The notes: generated from the letters alone by a model not told the origin. 64,000 nucleotides of DNA from PALSA-505 sp963699015 (GCA_963699015.1 CAVOSX010000001.1:62001-126000); one strand, 5' to 3'. Positions 54,340 through 63,846 are shown, counted from the stretch's first letter. Numbers and translations are program-made.

Positions 54340-54771
54340 CCGGACGCGAGCCCGGCGCCGAGGTGATGATTGAGCTGGGTAAATGTGGGTAAACCAAGGG
54401 CAATGATGTCCGGCGGGGGGCAGGCAGCCAGCAGGTTTCCCGGCCGCGCACGCGATCCCGTCCCAGTACCATCCGAACGTGTGAGGCCGTGGAGGGCATG
54501 GTCCCGGTGGAAGCCGGGACCATGTCGCTGTGCGGCCCGCCGGCCAGCGGTCCCGGCGTTGCCGGCCGCCAGGCAGCGGGCGGTACTCGCCGGGCAGGTT
54601 CGCCTACTCTGACTGCGGCTTGCGCCCGGCTGGCTCGGCCGTAAAGACCAGGACGCGGTCCGGTCAAAACGCGGCTGCCGCTGCCGCCGCGGTACCGATA
54701 GCCTTACCGGGTGACTTCGGCCCCGCCGCGCCGAAGCAATCAGGTCCATTTCATGACGTGAGGTCCCGCCT
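54340..54771. other. 432-nt gene-free region with hairpins
   Basis: No convincing protein gene was found; the short open frames have poor composition. The region holds the perfect hairpin at 54497-54524, other GC-rich inverted segments, and near its end a TAGCCT -10 candidate (54699-54704) for the cold-shock-domain gene. Confidence 0.55.
54497..54524 (+). other. Perfect 11-bp hairpin of unknown role
   Basis: CATGGTCCCGG (54497-54507) pairs perfectly with CCGGGACCATG (54514-54524) across a TGGAAG loop. There is no U-tract, and it is far from the upstream stop codon, so it may belong to a small RNA or a leader rather than a terminator. Confidence 0.6.
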
Positions 54772-55155
54772 GTGCCCACTGGCAAGGTCAAGTGGTATGA
54801 CTCCGACAAGGGGTTCGGCTTTCTCACTCGCGACGACGGCGGGGAGGTCTTCGTGCACTCCTCCGCGCTGCAGGCGGGCACCGCCGGGCTGCGGCCCGGC
54901 CAGCGGGTCGAATTCGGGATCGCGGAGGGGCGCAAGGGTGCGCAGGCGCTGCAGGTCCGGCTGATCGAGCCGCCGCCCACGGTGGCCAGGACCAACCGCA
55001 AGGACCCGGACGAGATGGTCGTTATCGTTGAGGACCTGATCAAGCTGCTCGACGGCGTCTCCACCGTCTACCGGCGCGGCAAGCACCCGGAGGGCCGGGA
55101 CGCGAAGAAGATCGCGGCGGTACTGCGGGCCGTGGCGGACGACCTGGAGCAGTAG
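54772..55155 (+). CDS. Cold-shock-domain protein with C-terminal helical extension
   Basis: 127 residues. The first 66 are a cold-shock domain with RNP1 KGFGFLTR and RNP2 VFVHSSAL. The remaining 60 (PDEMVVIVEDLIKLLDGVST, DAKKIAAVLRAVADDLEQ) are predicted helices not found in classic CspA. It is a conserved actinobacterial variant, presumably an RNA-binding protein with an added interaction surface. The GTG at 54772 has GAGGT upstream. Convergent with the MFS gene. Confidence 0.88.
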   Translation: MPTGKVKWYDSDKGFGFLTRDDGGEVFVHSSALQAGTAGLRPGQRVEFGIAEGRKGAQALQVRLIEPPPTVARTNRKDPDEMVVIVEDLIKLLDGVSTVYRRGKHPEGRDAKKIAAVLRAVADDLEQ

Positions 55156-55231
55156 CCGGGCCGCGGCCGGCCCAGCGCAGGCCGTGCGGCCGTGCCGCCG
55201 TGCGGCCGGGCCGGGGCGTGACCTGGTGCTC

Positions 55232-56735
55232 TCAGCGCGGCCAGGGCGTCGGCCTGGGCCGGGGCGCGACCTGGCCGCGGGCCCGGATACGCCGTCGGCG
55301 CTGGGCGAGCAGCAAGAAGAGTGACACGCCGACTCCGGCCGCGGCCACGGCCAGCCCCACCGGGCCGCTGTTGGTGTACGACACCGCCAGCCCGGCCAGG
55401 CCGCCGGCAACCCAGGACACCTGGTGCAGCGTCTCCGACACCGCGAAGGCCGAGGAGCGGATGTCCTCGCCGATCTCCTTCTGCACGATCGAGTCGAGGG
55501 CGAGCTTGGCCAGCGCGGTGGCGGCCGCGGCCACGAACGCGACGATGAGCGTGGCCGCCAGCCCGAAGAACCACGCGCAGAGCGCGGTGATGACCGTGGC
55601 CAGGAACAGCATGCTGAACATGATCACCTGAGGTGCCCGGGACTTCAGCATCGACCCGATGCCCATGGCCACAAGGCCGCCGGCCGCGGCGGCCCCGACC
55701 ATGCCGCCCAGCGCGACGTTCTTCGACACACCGGGAAACTGGTCCGCGCGCAGCAGGAACACGAGGAAGAAGATCATGTAACCGGACAGGGCGCGCAGCG
55801 TGGCGTTACCCCACATGGCCTCGCCGACCACGGGCCCGATGCTCTGCAGCGTCTTGAACACCTTGTGCCCCGACCGCGGCTGCGGCATGTCGCCCGCCCA
55901 GGTCTGGGTGCGGCCGGGGTCCTGGTCCTGCTCGCGGGTCCCCGGCGGGACGTGCTCGGGGATGGTGCCGGCGCTGGCCACGGCCGGGGCCCCGGCCGGC
56001 AGCGGCTGGGTCGGCTCGGCGTCGGCAGGCAGCCTGTTGAACGCGGCTGGGCAGCCGGAGGGCGAGCACCATGGCGGCCAGGTAGATCACGGTGGCCACC
56101 CGCAGTACCCAGGCGGCGTCGAGCAGCCTGTCCACCCCGAGGGCCAGCGGGGCGGCTATCGACGCCGCGATGAGCGCGGCCAGGGCGGATCGCGCGTTGG
56201 CCTTCACCAGCGTGATCTCGGGTGGCAGCAGCCGCGGGGCGACCGAGGCCCTGGCGACGCCGTACGCCTTCTGCAGGACGAGAATGCCGAACGCGGAAGG
56301 CAGCAGCGTGAGCGGGTCCCTGATCGCCGCCGACATCCCCCAGCACAGCAGCCCGCGGGCCAGCAGCGTGCCGGCCAGGATGTAGCGGCGGCCGTCCTGC
56401 ACCCGGTCGAGCATCGGCCCGATGAACGGGGCCAGCAACGCGAACGGGGCCATGGTGATGAGCAGGAACAGCACCACCTTGCCCCGGGCCTGGTCGACCG
56501 AGGTGTTGAAGAAGATCGTCCCCGCCAGCGACACGGCGACGAAGGCGTCGCCGACGCTGCCCGCCGCGGTGAGCTCGATGAGCTTGTCCAGGCCGGTACG
56601 GCCCGCACCGGACGCTCCGGTCAGCCGGTGGATCACCCGCGCGGTCCCGCGGGTCACCGACCGGCCGGCCCGCGCCGCCGCACCGGTGGCGGAGGCCGCC
56701 CCCCGTGCCGCGTCCCGCGCGCCCGACATTCGCAT
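55232..56735 (-). CDS. MFS transporter, one apparent frameshift
   Basis: About 500 residues when repaired. About twelve hydrophobic helices; the first half runs from LDKLIELTAAGSVGDAFVAV to VATVIYLAAMVLALRLP, where the frame changes near 56045. The second half runs from a cytosolic linker (TQTWAGDMPQPRSGHKVFKT) to LAVAAAGVGVSLFLLLAQ. The motif LAPFIGPMLDRVQDGRR between helices 2 and 3 is a typical MFS loop. Substrate unknown. The ATG at 56735 has GGGAG upstream. It is divergent from the DUF3027 gene, a common order in actinobacteria. Confidence 0.8.
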
Positions 56736-56854
56736 GCTCCCAGTATTCAGGCTGTCTCGCGCTGCCACGACCCGGTGCTGGATCCGGGCCGCTACCTCGT
56801 CATAACCCGGCCAGCGTTCCGGGCAGTCCCGCACATAGGGAACAATGGCTAAAC

Positions 56855-57705
56855 GTGAGCCCCGCTACCCGTACCCGTGCCAGGGAACCCGACGAGCTGT
56901 GCGCGCAGGCCGTCGAGCTAGCCCGGGCCGCCGCCGCGGAGCTGACCGGATCCAGCCAGGTCGGTGATCATCTCGCCGCCCAGGCCGACGGCGACCGGGT
57001 GGTGACGCACCTGTTCGAGAGCCTGCTGCCCGGATACGCCGGGTGGCGCTGGGCGGTCACCGTGGCCAGGGCGTCGCGGGCCAAGCAGGTGACCGTCAGC
57101 GAGGTCGTGCTGCTGCCCGGGCCCGACTCCCTGCTCGCGCCGCGAGTGGGTACCGTGGCGGGACCGGCTCCGGCCGGGCGACCTGGGCGTCGGGGACCTG
57201 CTTCCGGCCCCGCCGGACGACGAGCGCCTGGTGCCGGTGGTGGCGGGCGAAGGCGACGACGGCCTGAGCCTGGCCGCAGGACGGCGGGGCGCAGACGGCT
57301 GTGGCCGAGACGGCCGCCGAACCCGACGCTGTCCAGGCCCGCGTGCTGTCGGCCATCGGGCGTGACAGCACGGCCGAGCGCTGGTACGAGGGTGATCACG
57401 GCCCGCACACCGCGCTGGCCCGGGCGGCTCCCGCGCCGTGCGCCAGCTGCGGATTCCTGGTCCGGCTGGCCGGCCCGCTGGGCGGCCTGTTCGGCGTGTG
57501 CGCGAACGCCTACGCGCCCGAGGACGGCCGGGTGGTTTCCGTCGATCACGGCTGCGGCGCGCACTCGGAGGCGGGCCAGGGTCACGGCGCGGCCCCGGTG
57601 CTGCCGCCGATCATCGACGAGCTTGGCTACGACCTCGTCGATCAGCCCGGCATCTCGGTGGACGAGACCGTCTTCGAGTCCCTCGACCACGGCTCAGCGC
57701 GCTAG
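56855..57705 (+). CDS. DUF3027 protein, two apparent frameshifts
   Basis: About 283 residues when repaired. The N-terminal frame (DELCAQAVELARAAAAELTG, LPGYAGWRWAVTVARAS) shifts near 57160 into PWRDRLRPGDLGVGDLLPAP, the hallmark of DUF3027, and shifts back near 57280 into the C-terminal part with CASCGFLVRL, GVCANAYAPEDG and VDHGCGAHSE. That cysteine/histidine set may bind a metal. Function unknown; the family is widespread and conserved in actinobacteria. The GTG at 56855 fits the N-terminal frame. The DUF2530 gene is convergent, 17 nt downstream. Confidence 0.8.
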
Positions 57706-57722
57706 GAGTCGCGCCGGCCCGG

Positions 57723-58064
57723 CTAGGAGTCGGGCCTGGCCGCCCGCCGCCGCGCCGAGCGCGCCCGGGCGCGCTTGAGATACGGGACGTACCAGAGCGC
57801 GAACAGGCCCATGACCAGGCCCGCCAGCGCGGTCCATATCCACCAGCGCTGGCCCGGCGGGATGTAGCTGCGCACGATCAGCAGGACCACCAGCGCGACC
57901 GCCCACCCGGCCGTGATGACGGCCGTCACGAGCTGGTCGTTGGCCTCAAGCGGGGGCGGCGGGTCGCGCGGCACCGTGGCCTGCCGGGCCGGGGGCCGGG
58001 CTCGCGCGGGATCTCCCGCCTGAACCTGGCGGGATTCCTCCCCTGGACGCGGCCGGCCGCTCAC
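57723..58064 (-). CDS. DUF2530 small membrane protein
   Basis: 113 residues. The core PPPLEANDQLVTAVITAGWA and two membrane helices (about 48-65 and 73-92) match DUF2530. The ends are Arg/Pro-rich. Function unknown. TAGCCT ends 7 nt before the GTG at 58064 (58072-58077), so it is probably leaderless. It lies beside the DUF3027 and marR genes, a conserved neighbourhood in actinobacteria. Confidence 0.85.
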   Translation of the reverse strand: MSGRPRPGEESRQVQAGDPARARPPARQATVPRDPPPPLEANDQLVTAVITAGWAVALVVLLIVRSYIPPGQRWWIWTALAGLVMGLFALWYVPYLKRARARSARRRAARPDS

Positions 58065-58071
58065 AGAGCAC

Positions 58072-58077
58072 AGGCTA
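58072..58077 (-). promoter_or_regulatory. -10 box (TAGCCT) of the DUF2530 gene, leaderless type
   Basis: TAGCCT on the minus strand ends 7 nt before the GTG at 58064. Confidence 0.42.
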
Positions 58078-58266
58078 AGCCATCCCCGGGCCCTGCCGGC
58101 CCGGCCTGATCGCGGCGGGCAGGGGTGCGAGGACGGCGCGGCCCGGATTCGATGGTCGCGGCGGGGTGAGTTGGCCCCCGAGTCGTGGTGTACTTAGGTC
58201 AGGCGCGACCAGCGCCCCCCGTTCCTCTTGCTGATGGTTTGCGGAATGCGCGCATCCCGCCTATCG

Positions 58267-58292
58267 TTAGCAAAAGTAATGACTCAGGCTAA
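58267..58292. promoter_or_regulatory. Candidate MarR operator (TTAGC-N16-GCTAA)
   Basis: TTAGC (58267-58271) and GCTAA (58288-58292) form an inverted repeat directly before and touching the marR start codon. Autoregulation is inferred from position. Confidence 0.4.
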
Positions 58293-58745
58293 TGAACATG
58301 ACTGCGACGCAGACCCGGTCGGATGCGGGCCTGGCCACGGCCCTGCGCATCTCGGTGAGCCGGCTCGCTCGCCGGCTGCGGGTAGAGCGCCAGGCCGAGG
58401 GCCTGGCCTCGCTCTCCGACACCCAGCTCGCCGCGCTCGCCGTGCTGGACAGGCACGGGCCGATGACGCCCGGGCGAGCTGGCCGAGCACGAGAAGGTGC
58501 AGCCGCCGTCCATGACCCGCGTGATCGCGGTGCTGGAGGAACGGCGACTGGTGATGCGGGCGCCGCATCTCACCGACCGGCGCCAGGTGGTGCTGACCGT
58601 GACCGAGCAGGGACGGGAGCTGGTCAGCCAGGCACGCCGACGCCGGGACGCGTGGCTGGCGAAGCGGCTGAAGGAGCTGTCGCCGGAGGAGCGAGCGATC
58701 CTGCGGGCCGCAGCGCCGGTCCTGGAGAAGCTCAGCCAGGCCTAG
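58292..58745 (+). CDS. MarR-family transcriptional regulator, one apparent frameshift
   Basis: About 150 residues when repaired. The N-terminal part (ATALRISVSRLARRLRVERQ, LSDTQLAALAVLDRHGPMTP) breaks in a G run near 58470-58475, where one extra G would explain the shift. It continues as ELAEHEKVQPPSMTRVIAVL with the wing HLTDRRQVVLTVTEQGREL. A winged-helix repressor of the MarR type, most likely controlling the adjacent MFS exporter gene. The ATG at 58292 is chosen; a second ATG is at 58298. Confidence 0.82.
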
Positions 58746-58762
58746 CAGGCCGCCGGGCCGCC

Positions 58763-60007
58763 GGCACGTTCAGCTCGCTGCGCACTCGCAACTACCGGCT
58801 GTTCGCGACCGGCCAGGTCATCTCGAACACCGGCAGCTGGATGCAGCGAGTCGCGCAGGACTGGCTGGTGCTTGAACTGACCCACGGCAGCGGCACGGCG
58901 CTGGGCATCACCACCGGGCTGCAGTTCCTCCCGCTGCTGCTGTTCAGCCTGTGGGGCGGCGCGATCGCGGACCGCTACCCCAAACGAACCATCCTCATGA
59001 TCACCCAGGCCACCGCGGGCGGCCTCGCGCTCATCCTTGGCGTGCTCGCGCTGACCGGGACGGTGCAGATCTGGCACGTGTACGCGCTCGCGTTCGCGCT
59101 GGGAATGGTCACCGTGGTGGACAACCCGACCAGGCAGACGTTCGCGGTGGAAATGGTGGGCAAGGCCGACATGCCCAACGCGATCGCCCTGAACAGCGCG
59201 GTCTTCAACCTTGGCCGGATCGCGGGGCCTGCCGCGGCCGGCCTGGTGATCAGCGCCGTGGGCACCCCCGCGGCCTTCCTGGTCAACGCGGCGTCGTACG
59301 CGGCGGTCATCATCGGGCTCAAGCTCATGCGCCCCTCGGAGCTGAACCCGGCCGAGCGCAAGCCGCGGGCCAAGGGCCAGTTTCGCGAGGCCCTGGCCTA
59401 CGTCCGGGCCCGGCCGAGCCTGTGGACGCTGATGGTGCTGGTGTTCTTCGTCGCGACGTTCGGGATGAACTTCCAGGTCACGAACGCCCTGATGTCCCGC
59501 CAGGTGTTCCATGTCGGCGCGGGGGCGTTCGGCCTCGGTTCCACGGTGTTCGCGGCCGGGGCGCTCGCCGGGGCGCTGCTGGCCGCGCGGCGCAAGCATC
59601 CGGGGGCCCGGCTGCTGCTGACCACCGCGTTCACGTTCGGCGCGCTCGAGGTGCTGTCCGCGCTGATGCCGTCGTTCTGGATGTTCCTCGCGGTGCTGTT
59701 CCCGATCGGGGTGGTGCTGCTCACGTTCACCACCGCGGCGAACTCGGCCACCCAGCTGGGCACCACGGCCGAGATGCGCGGCCGGGTGATGGGGCTGTAC
59801 CTGCTGGTGTTCCTGGGCGGCGCGCCGCTCGGGTCGCCGCTTGTGGGCTGGGTCGGCCAGGTGTTCGGGCCGAGGGTCAGCCTGGTCGCGGGCGGGCTGA
59901 TCTCGGCCGCCGCCGCGGCCGCGGTCGCGCTGGTGCTCTCCCGCAGCCTTGGCGTGCGAGTCCGCGACCACCTGCGGCCGCGCCGCCTGCTCAAGGAGGC
60001 GGCCTGA
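58763..60007 (+). CDS. MFS transporter (EntS/YjjB-like exporter group), start codon not resolved
   Basis: About 414 residues visible from GTFSSLRTRNYRLFATGQVI to RDHLRPRRLLKEAA, with about twelve helices. The loop GGAIADRYPKRTIL between helices 2 and 3 is the MFS signature. DNPTRQTFAVEMVGKADMPN is typical of the MFS_3/EntS-like exporters. No ATG, GTG or TTG exists in frame between the marR stop (58745) and the start of homology, so another base error near the 5' end is likely; the start given is the first conserved residue. Drug or siderophore export under MarR control is inferred. Confidence 0.82.
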   Translation, partial: GTFSSLRTRNYRLFATGQVISNTGSWMQRVAQDWLVLELTHGSGTALGITTGLQFLPLLLFSLWGGAIADRYPKRTILMITQATAGGLALILGVLALTGTVQIWHVYALAFALGMVTVVDNPTRQTFAVEMVGKADMPNAIALNSAVFNLGRIAGPAAAGLVISAVGTPAAFLVNAASYAAVIIGLKLMRPSELNPAERKPRAKGQFREALAYVRARPSLWTLMVLVFFVATFGMNFQVTNALMSRQVFHVGAGAFGLGSTVFAAGALAGALLAARRKHPGARLLLTTAFTFGALEVLSALMPSFWMFLAVLFPIGVVLLTFTTAANSATQLGTTAEMRGRVMGLYLLVFLGGAPLGSPLVGWVGQVFGPRVSLVAGGLISAAAAAAVALVLSRSLGVRVRDHLRPRRLLKEAA

Positions 60008-60036
60008 GCGCCGCGGCTTCTGGTAGTCATGACCAG

Positions 60037-60618
60037 GTGAGACTGTTCGTCGCCATCACGCCGCCGGCCAGCGCCCTGGCCGAGATCGACGCGACGGTGG
60101 CCCCGCTGCGCGCGGCCCGGCCCGAGCTGAGCTGGAGCAGCCCGCGGTCGTGGCATGTCACCCTGGCCTTCCTCGGCGAGGTCGACGACGCCGTGCTGCC
60201 CGGGCTGGCCGCGCGGCTGGAACGGGCCGCGGGCAGGCATCCCCGGCTCGAGCTGTCCGCCGCGGGCGGCGGCGCCTTCCCGACCGCGCCCCGCGCCCGG
60301 GTGCTGTGGACCGGAGTGCGGGGGGATCCGGCCGTGCTGCGCGCCATGTCCGCCTCGGTGGCGGCCGGAGCCAGGCGCGCGGGCGCGCCGCCGCCCGCCG
60401 AGCGGCGGCGGTTCCGGCCGCACATCACGCTGGCTCGCTGCCGGCAGCCGTCCGACGTCCGCCCCCTGGTCACCGCGCTCGCGGACTACTCGGGCACGGC
60501 CTGGATGGCGGACCGGATCCACCTGATCCGCAGCTACCTGGGTCCGCGGCCCCGTTATGAATCACTGGGGGACTGGCCGCTGCGCGTCCGGGCGCGCCGG
60601 TTAGGCTCCATGGAGTGA
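60037..60618 (+). CDS. thpR: RNA 2',3'-cyclic phosphodiesterase (2H family)
   Basis: 193 residues. Both catalytic HxT motifs are present: HVTLAFLGEV and HITLARCRQ, in a 2H phosphoesterase fold starting VRLFVAITPPA. Activity is on 2',3'-cyclic phosphate RNA ends. The start GTG at 60037 was chosen by homology; a TAGTCAT element ends 6 nt upstream. It overlaps the tiny membrane protein gene by 4 nt. Confidence 0.88.
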   Translation: MRLFVAITPPASALAEIDATVAPLRAARPELSWSSPRSWHVTLAFLGEVDDAVLPGLAARLERAAGRHPRLELSAAGGGAFPTAPRARVLWTGVRGDPAVLRAMSASVAAGARRAGAPPPAERRRFRPHITLARCRQPSDVRPLVTALADYSGTAWMADRIHLIRSYLGPRPRYESLGDWPLRVRARRLGSME

Positions 60619-60698
60619 ATCGCGCGCCGCGCTGGCTGCTTCCCTCCGTGCTGGCGGTCCTGATCGTCGCCGTGGCCATCGGCGCGATCGTCCGCTGA
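60615..60698 (+). CDS. 27-residue single-helix membrane protein
   Basis: A GTG overlapping the thpR stop (GTGA) opens a 27-codon frame reading NRAPRW, then a 17-residue hydrophobic helix (LLPSVLAVLIVAVAIGA), ending IVR. Basic residues before the helix predict an N-in topology. It ends 1 nt before the convergent serC stop, so the whole gap is coding. Its composition and coupling support it being real, but no homologue is known to me. Confidence 0.5.
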   Translation: MNRAPRWLLPSVLAVLIVAVAIGAIVR

Positions 60699-60699
60699 G

Positions 60700-61818
60700 C
60701 TAGAGGCGCTCGACCACGTAGTCGATGCAGCCGGTGAGCGCTTCGACGTCGGCCGGGTCCACCGCCGGGAACATGCCGATCCGCAGCTGGTTGCGGCCGA
60801 GCTTGCGGTAGGGCTCGGTGTCCACGATGCCGTTGGCCCGCAGCGTGGCCGCGACCGCCGCCGCGTCGACGGCATCGGTGAAGTCGATCGTGCCGACGAC
60901 CTGGGAGCGCTGCGCCGGGTCGGTCACGAACGGCGTCGCGTACGGCGCCTTCTCCGCCCAGGTGTACAGCCGGGACGAGGAATCGGCGGTGCGCGCGATC
61001 GCCCAGGGCAGGCCGCCGTTGCCGAGCATCCACTCCACCTGCTCGGCCATCAGCAGCAGGGTGGCGAGCGCCGGGGTGTTGTAGGTCTGCTCCTTACGCG
61101 AGTTGTCGATCGCGGTGGGCAGGGAGAAGAACTCCGGCACGTACCGGCCCGACGAGGCGATCGCCGCGGCCCGTTCCAGCGCCGCGGGCGACATCAGCGC
61201 GATCCACAGCCCGCCGTCGGCGGCGAAGCACTTCTGCGGCGCGAAGTAGTACACATCGGCCTGGCCGGCCGATACCGGCAGGCCGCCCGCGCCGCTGGTG
61301 GCGTCCACCAGCACCAGGGCCCCGGGGTCGGCGCCGGCCACCCGGCTGACCGGCATGGCCACCCCGGTGGAGGTCTCGTTGTGGGTGAGCGCGTAGGCGT
61401 CCGCGCCCGCCTCGGCGTGCGGCAGCGGGTGGGTGCCCGCCGCGGACTCGATCACCGTCGGCTCGGCCAGCCAGGGCGCCGCGGCGGTCACCTTCGCGAA
61501 CTTCGAGGAGAATTCGCCGAACGCGAGGTGCTGGGCCCGCTCGCGCACCAGCCCGAACGCGGCGATCTCCCAGAACGCGGTGGTCCCGCCGTTGCCCAGG
61601 ACGACCTCGTAGCCGCCGGGCAGTGCGAAAAGATCGGATAGTCCCGAACGGACCCGGCTCACCACCGCGCGGACCGGGGGCTGCCGGTGCGAGGTGCCCA
61701 GGTAGCTGGCTCCCCATTCGGCGAGCGCGTCGAGTTGCTCGGGGCGGACCTTGGACGGGCCGCAGCCGAACCTGCCGTCGGCTGGCTTGAGGTCCTCGGG
61801 GATGTCTATGCCGGTCAC
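60700..61818 (-). CDS. serC: Phosphoserine aminotransferase
   Basis: 372 residues, PLP enzyme of fold type I. The actinobacterial SerC start is present (DLKPADGRFGCGPSKVRPEQ), with GNGGTTAFWE, the cofactor-phosphate TSHRQPPV, Asp in VLVDATSGAGG and the Schiff-base lysine in FAPQKCFAADGG. It makes 3-phosphoserine from 3-phosphohydroxypyruvate. TAAACT ends 6 nt before the GTG at 61818 (61825-61830), suggesting a leaderless mRNA. Adjacent to the citrate synthase gene, a common actinobacterial order. Confidence 0.94.
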   Translation of the reverse strand: MTGIDIPEDLKPADGRFGCGPSKVRPEQLDALAEWGASYLGTSHRQPPVRAVVSRVRSGLSDLFALPGGYEVVLGNGGTTAFWEIAAFGLVRERAQHLAFGEFSSKFAKVTAAAPWLAEPTVIESAAGTHPLPHAEAGADAYALTHNETSTGVAMPVSRVAGADPGALVLVDATSGAGGLPVSAGQADVYYFAPQKCFAADGGLWIALMSPAALERAAAIASSGRYVPEFFSLPTAIDNSRKEQTYNTPALATLLLMAEQVEWMLGNGGLPWAIARTADSSSRLYTWAEKAPYATPFVTDPAQRSQVVGTIDFTDAVDAAAVAATLRANGIVDTEPYRKLGRNQLRIGMFPAVDPADVEALTGCIDYVVERL

Positions 61819-61824
61819 CGAGTC

Positions 61825-61830
61825 AGTTTA
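61825..61830 (-). promoter_or_regulatory. -10 box (TAAACT) of serC, leaderless type
   Basis: TAAACT on the minus strand ends 6 nt before the GTG at 61818. Confidence 0.42.
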
Positions 61831-61848
61831 GTGAGCGCCGCGGCCGGA

Positions 61849-62958
61849 TCAGACCTCACGGTCCAGTACGTCGCCCGCCCCGGGCACCTCTGACACCGGC
61901 CGCGGCCCCGGGCCCACGTAGCGCGCGCTCGGCCTGACCAGCCGGCCGGTGCGCTTTTGCTCCAGGATGTGCGCGGCCCAGCCGGCGGTCCTGGCGCAGG
62001 TGAACATCGAGGTGAACATGTGCGCGGGCACCTCGGCGAAGTCGAGCACGATCGCCGCCCAGAATTCCACGTTGGTCGCCAGCACCCGGTCCGGCCTGCG
62101 GGCGTGCAGCTCGGCCAGCGCGGCGCTCTCCAGCGCCTCGGCCACCTCGTACCGCGGCGCGTCGAGCTCGCGTGCGGTCCGGCGCAGCACCCGGGCCCGC
62201 GGATCCTCGGCCCGGTATACCCGGTGGCCGAAGCCCATCAGCCGCTCGCCCCGGTCCAGTGCCGCCTTCACGTAGCCTTCGGCGTCGCCGGTCTTCTCCA
62301 CCTCTTCGATCATGCCGAGCACCCGGGCGGGCGCGCCGCCGTGCAGCGGCCCGGACATCGCGCCGACCGCTCCGGACAGCGCGGCGGCAACGTCCGCGCC
62401 GGTAGAGGCGATCACCCGGGCGGTGAAGGTGGACGCGTTCATCCCGTGCTCGGCCGCCGAAGTCCAGTAGGCATCGACCGCCTGCACGTGCTTGGGGTCG
62501 GGCTCGCCGCGCCAGCGGATCATGAACCGCTCGGTGATCGTGTGCGCCTCGTTCACCCGGCGCTGCGGGACCATCGGCAGCCCGAGCCCGCGGGCCGCCT
62601 GGGCGACGAACGACAGCGCCATGACCGAGGCGCGGGCCAGGTCGTCACGGGCCTCGTCGTCGCTGATGTCCAGCAGCTGCCGCATCCCCCAGGCCGGGGC
62701 GAGCATGGCCAGCGCGCTCTGCACGTCGACCCGGATGTCACCGGAATGCACCGGGATCGGGTACGGCTCGGCGGGCGGCAGCCCGGGGGAGAACGCGTTG
62801 TCCACGAGCAGGCCCCAGACGTGCCCGAACGAGACATGCCCGGCAAGGTCCTCGATATCCACGCCGCGGTACCGCAGAGCCCCGCCCTCCCGGTCGGGCT
62901 CGGCGATCTCGGTCTCGAAGGCCACGACGCCTTCGAGCCCGGGCTTGAACTCGGACAT
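61849..62958 (-). CDS. Citrate synthase (type 2, short form)
   Basis: 369 residues. Conserved blocks are ALRYRGVDIEDLAGH near the start, the active-site histidine in GAMSGPLHGGAPARVL, the second histidine in GFGHRVYRAEDPRARVLR and the catalytic aspartate in VLDFAEVP. Short, citrate synthase 2/methylcitrate-type proteins of this length are frequent in actinobacteria; sequence alone does not separate citrate from 2-methylcitrate activity. The ATG at 62958 has GGAGG upstream; a 25-residue N-terminal extension is open but unlikely. Confidence 0.92.
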   Translation of the reverse strand: MSEFKPGLEGVVAFETEIAEPDREGGALRYRGVDIEDLAGHVSFGHVWGLLVDNAFSPGLPPAEPYPIPVHSGDIRVDVQSALAMLAPAWGMRQLLDISDDEARDDLARASVMALSFVAQAARGLGLPMVPQRRVNEAHTITERFMIRWRGEPDPKHVQAVDAYWTSAAEHGMNASTFTARVIASTGADVAAALSGAVGAMSGPLHGGAPARVLGMIEEVEKTGDAEGYVKAALDRGERLMGFGHRVYRAEDPRARVLRRTARELDAPRYEVAEALESAALAELHARRPDRVLATNVEFWAAIVLDFAEVPAHMFTSMFTCARTAGWAAHILEQKRTGRLVRPSARYVGPGPRPVSEVPGAGDVLDREV

Positions 62959-63136
62959 GTGCGTTCCTCCGTCTCCTGACCCGCCCGGCATCGGATGAGT
63001 GCCCGGACCGCGGTGCCCGGCCGACCTATTCAACCGCGTCCGCGTCGTCTTGCCTATCTCCGGGTAACGGGCGCCCGGGCTGATCGCGGAGGGCGGGCGT
63101 GCGGGGCGGCGGCGGGTTGTGTGAGGATCCCTATCC

Positions 63137-63816
63137 GTGGACGCCGCGCAGCAGGGATCCGGGCCGCCCGCCCGGTGGCAGGCCGGGCCGGCCGTGCCTT
63201 ACGAAGCCGAGGGCGCCAGCCTCAGCGAGGACATGCTGGCGGCCGATCCGTTCCGCCAGTTCTCCCGCTGGCTGACGGACGCGGCCAGCTACCCGATCGC
63301 GCAGCCGAACGCGATGGTGCTGGCCACGGTGTCTGGCTCCGGCCAGCCGCGGGCCAGGACGGTGCTGCTGAAGAGCTTCGACGCGTCCGGCTTCGCGTTC
63401 TACACCAACCGGACCTCGCGGAAGGGCCAGGATCTGGCCAGGCCGCGCGGGCCTGCCTGCTGTTTCCCTGGCACGCGATGCACCGGCAGGTGATCATCGA
63501 AGGTGGCGTGCGCGCGCTGACCCAAGACGAGAGCGAGCCGTACTTCCGGGCCAGGCCGCGCGGCTCCCAGCTGGGCGCGTGGGCCAGCAGGCAGTCGTCG
63601 GTGCTGGCCTCGCGGGCCGAGCTCGACCAGCGGTACGCCGAGCTGGAGCGCCGCTGGCCGCCGGGTCAGACGATCCCGATGCCGGATTTCTGGGGCGGGT
63701 ACGTGGTCGCGCCGGACTCGGCGGAGTTCTGGCAGGGACGGCCCGACCGGCTGCACGACCGGCTCCGGTATCAGCGGTCATCCGGCGGGTGGGTCATCGA
63801 GCGGCTGGCGCCCTGA
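63137..63816 (+). CDS. pdxH: Pyridoxamine 5'-phosphate oxidase, one apparent frameshift
   Basis: About 226 residues when repaired. The FMN-binding half has FRQFSRWLTDA, PNAMVLATVSGSGQPRARTV and SFDASGFAFYTNRTSRKGQD. The frame changes near 63445, then continues as ARACLLFPWHAMHRQVIIEG, QLGAWASRQSSVL and the C-terminal FWQGRPDRLHDRLRYQR with the substrate-binding RPDRLHDR. It oxidizes PNP/PMP to PLP. The GTG at 63137 is 8 nt after a GAGGAT box. PLP supply fits the nearby PLP enzymes SerC and ThrC. Confidence 0.9.
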
Positions 63817-63846
63817 CATCGACGTGCCTGGTCTTCCCGTGCGGCA

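Noticed and set aside
54370..54612. Small open frame in the gene-free region
   Set aside because: No ribosome-binding site, Arg/Pro/Ala-rich composition, and it runs through the hairpin.
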